Assembly (NCBI RefSeq): GCF_003201815.1
Contig: NZ_QJKB01000005.1
Location: 186,001-250,000 of the forward strand
DNA from: Undibacterium pigrum
GTDB lineage: Bacteria; Pseudomonadota; Gammaproteobacteria; Burkholderiales; Burkholderiaceae_D
Length of the DNA: 64,000 nucleotides
Direction: 5' to 3'
In this document: in pieces, positions 62,400-64,000 of the stretch
How positions within the stretch are numbered: position 1 is the stretch's first letter
Layout of the letters: every line of letters begins with the position of its first letter
Notes under the pieces: generated by a model
Seen by the model: the letters and a program-made list of their open reading frames with translations, nothing else
Told to the model about the DNA's origin: nothing
Database searches by the model: none
Program-made: the position numbers and the translations under genes

Positions 62400-63941
62400 C
62401 TATTTCTCGATTGCAGGCTTGAAAGCAGCAACCTGTTTAAGCAGGCTTTCCAACCCACCATAGACGCTGATCTTATCGATTTTTTCAGTCATTTTTTCCA
62501 GTGTCTCCAACTCCTTGAGACGCAAGGCAACCGGGTTATCTTCCATCACTCTTGAGGTATTCATGAGTGATCTGGTGGCGGCGGTTTCTTCGCGGCGGCG
62601 TATCACATTGGCTTGCGCAGCTTTTTCTGCCTCCACTACCTTGCCCAGCATGGTTTTTATTTCACCCGGCAAGATCAGGTCCTTGATACCAAGGCTGACT
62701 ATTTCTATACCCTGGACCTGCGCCTTTTGAGCAACATAGTGCAATATCTGTTCATCAGTTTCATTCTTGTTTTCCAGCAGGCCATCAAGCGTCTTGCCGC
62801 CTACTGCAGCCCTTAGTGCAAACTGGATTTCCTTGTAGATGAAATCTTTGTAATCATTCAGGCTGGCCAGCATCAGGGGTGCGTCTGTGATTTTATATCC
62901 TGCCGTTACATTGACGCGTAAAGGCACCTTGTCCTGTGTCAGCATTTCCTGGCCGGTAATTTCCAGCGTCGTCAGACGGGTATCGATGACGGTCAGGCTT
63001 AAGCGGTTTCCGCCGTGCCAATAGGCATAAAAACCTGGTTTCAAACTGGCGTGGAAAACGCCATCAATGTATAGCATACCCACATGTTCTGAAGGCACTT
63101 CGTAACTTGTGATGTGTGGTGCCAGTAATTTCGCATTATTGGCGTTGCTGCGCATAGCCAGTACGATGTGGTCTTCAATTGCGCGTGGTGCCTGTGCCAA
63201 TGAAATCAATTCCAGCGTCAAGTCGCTACTGGCGAGCGCGGGTGTCGCCTGGCCGGTGACATGCACCAACTCATTTTTGTCCCACCAGACCGCCAGTTGC
63301 TGGTCACTGGTTTCTATCTTGTTCAGTTGTGTCGACAAGACCGGATGCGCGCTGGCGACGATGGCATGCACGACGTCTTTGGCATCTATCACTTGTGACT
63401 GCCGGCAAATCGTTAACTTGGTCTTGGGCAAAACATCAAAATAAGCGTGTCTTCCGGGCAATAGAAAATCACTGAAGCTTTCCTCTGCAAACAACAAGCC
63501 ATAAGCACCCGCCGGTATGGTGACCTGCTTGACGCAGCCAACAGATACACCGATGGGAATTTGCTTTAACCACTCGTCAGGCACCTTCAAATCTGGCGTG
63601 ATATTTGCCCTGAACACTTTAACGCCCAGACCCTGCTTCCAGAAGGCGCGTAATGAATTTGGTGTCACGCACAGAAATTGCTGGCCACTGCATACCAGCG
63701 CCACTTCATCGTGCCCTGTGCGGACAATTTCCAGATCTGTGGCCAGTGCTGCCCCATGATGTGAACTGATCCACTCAAGGTCAGCAATGTTTGCCGGGAA
63801 ATCAGTCAGGTTGCCAAGCTCTACACGCTTGGACCTGGGTAAGAAATAACTGCCCTTGGCAAGAATTTTTTCAAAACCGCTACGGCCATATAAAAGACCA
63901 ATCTGGTGATCTTGAATTATTTTTCGGAGGAACATAGACAT
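62400..63941 (-). CDS. long slipin/SPFH (band 7) protein
   Basis: A 513-residue protein, about twice the usual slipin length. The C-terminal half (about 280-500) is a classical SPFH domain: EHVGMLYIDGVFHASLKPGF, LTVIDTRLTTLEITGQEMLT, DKVPLRVNVTAGYKITDAPL, FALRAAVGGKTLDGLLENKN and VQGIEIVSLGIKDLILPGEI, then a coiled coil with RRREETAATRSLMNTS. The N-terminal 250 residues contain two more segments of the GLLYxxxxxxxxLxPGxYxF kind (about 12-35 and 150-180), suggesting diverged repeats. No membrane helix is evident at the start. The ATG at 63941 is chosen; ATG at 63935 and TTG at 63947 are alternatives. The last 53 bases of the window hold no gene. Confidence 0.8.
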   Translation of the reverse strand: MSMFLRKIIQDHQIGLLYGRSGFEKILAKGSYFLPRSKRVELGNLTDFPANIADLEWISSHHGAALATDLEIVRTGHDEVALVCSGQQFLCVTPNSLRAFWKQGLGVKVFRANITPDLKVPDEWLKQIPIGVSVGCVKQVTIPAGAYGLLFAEESFSDFLLPGRHAYFDVLPKTKLTICRQSQVIDAKDVVHAIVASAHPVLSTQLNKIETSDQQLAVWWDKNELVHVTGQATPALASSDLTLELISLAQAPRAIEDHIVLAMRSNANNAKLLAPHITSYEVPSEHVGMLYIDGVFHASLKPGFYAYWHGGNRLSLTVIDTRLTTLEITGQEMLTQDKVPLRVNVTAGYKITDAPLMLASLNDYKDFIYKEIQFALRAAVGGKTLDGLLENKNETDEQILHYVAQKAQVQGIEIVSLGIKDLILPGEIKTMLGKVVEAEKAAQANVIRRREETAATRSLMNTSRVMEDNPVALRLKELETLEKMTEKIDKISVYGGLESLLKQVAAFKPAIEK

Positions 63942-64000
63942 TCTCAATGAAGATAAATATTTCGTCAGATGAACTCAAGAAGCCGGGGCAAGAAAAAACT

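Overview
The window looks like a chromosomal segment of a betaproteobacterium of the order Burkholderiales, most likely family Oxalobacteraceae (Undibacterium/Herbaspirillum-like). This is inferred from protein family resemblance and from gene order such as AI-2E-transporter/hda/HAD/pcnB/folK facing purM, and grpE-dnaK-dnaJ. No rRNA or tRNA gene was seen. Most genes have moderate GC and strong Proteobacterial character. Four stretches are visibly AT-rich and look like accessory DNA: about 0.4-2.9 kb, 27.9-30.1 kb, 46.3-48.1 kb and 60.0-61.2 kb.

Layout. 1-3.1 kb: the 3' end of kdsA, then an AT-rich block with an HEPN-domain protein, a tiny membrane protein and a PD-(D/E)XK nuclease-like protein (a candidate defence patch), ending in a hairpin-rich dispersed repeat. 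3.3-18 kb: a minus-strand polysaccharide (O-antigen type) locus. In transcription order it holds rmlB-rmlA-rmlC-rmlD-fdtA, fdtB, a Wzx-type flippase, two glycosyltransferases, a WbpV-like reductase/epimerase, an initiating sugar-phosphate transferase, a WbpM-like dehydratase, phosphomannomutase/phosphoglucomutase and waaC. It makes dTDP-rhamnose, a dTDP-3-amino-3,6-dideoxyhexose and probably UDP-QuiNAc or a relative, assembles them on undecaprenyl phosphate and flips the product. No Wzy, Wzz or FdtC-type acetyltransferase is in the window. 18.5-22.7 kb: grpE-dnaK-dnaJ with sigma-32-like promoters and a 141-bp palindromic repeat between dnaK and dnaJ.

22.9-30 kb: a CHASE-PAS-PAS-GGDEF-EAL protein, a periplasmic chalcone-isomerase-like protein, a zinc-ribbon/Sel1 protein, and a small AT-rich group with two tandem ClpP-like exported paralogues, of which the second has lost the putative catalytic serine. 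30.4-33.4 kb: modABC-modE with a clear ModE-type palindrome upstream of modA. 33.5-39.8 kb: an exported protein, an NHL-repeat/M23 peptidase fusion, a GST, an ECF42-type sigma factor with its DGPF (YCII) partner, and a periplasmic solute-binding-like protein. 39.9-43.4 kb: beta-carbonic anhydrase, then a cassette of DUF2256, an FeS-type photolyase/cryptochrome, a TIGR02450 protein and an SDR. 43.4-51 kb: a nitroreductase, an EamA exporter divergent from a MarR regulator with palindromic operators between them, a Sel1 protein, a degenerate caspase-like protein, a lipoprotein, and a TetR regulator divergent from an MBL-fold hydrolase.

51.2-58.1 kb: panB, a DUF486 membrane protein, a four-unit array of REP-like hairpins next to a RAYT (REP-associated tyrosine transposase), then folK-pcnB-HAD-hda-AI-2E transporter on the minus strand. 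The last residues and stop codon of folK are supplied by a REP element. 58.3-64 kb: purM; a BrnT/BrnA toxin-antitoxin pair whose toxin has a premature stop while the antitoxin is intact; 1.2 kb of AT-rich DNA with one plausible small ORF; an HAF-repeat exported protein; and an unusually long slipin/SPFH protein.

The strongest points for a second look are the REP-derived FolK tail, the broken brnT, the REP/RAYT array, the ClpP-like paralogue pair, the degenerate caspase-like protein and the HEPN/nuclease patch. No CRISPR array, prophage or complete IS element was found. I see no single clearly unprecedented system; the HEPN/nuclease patch and the ClpP-like pair are the nearest candidates.
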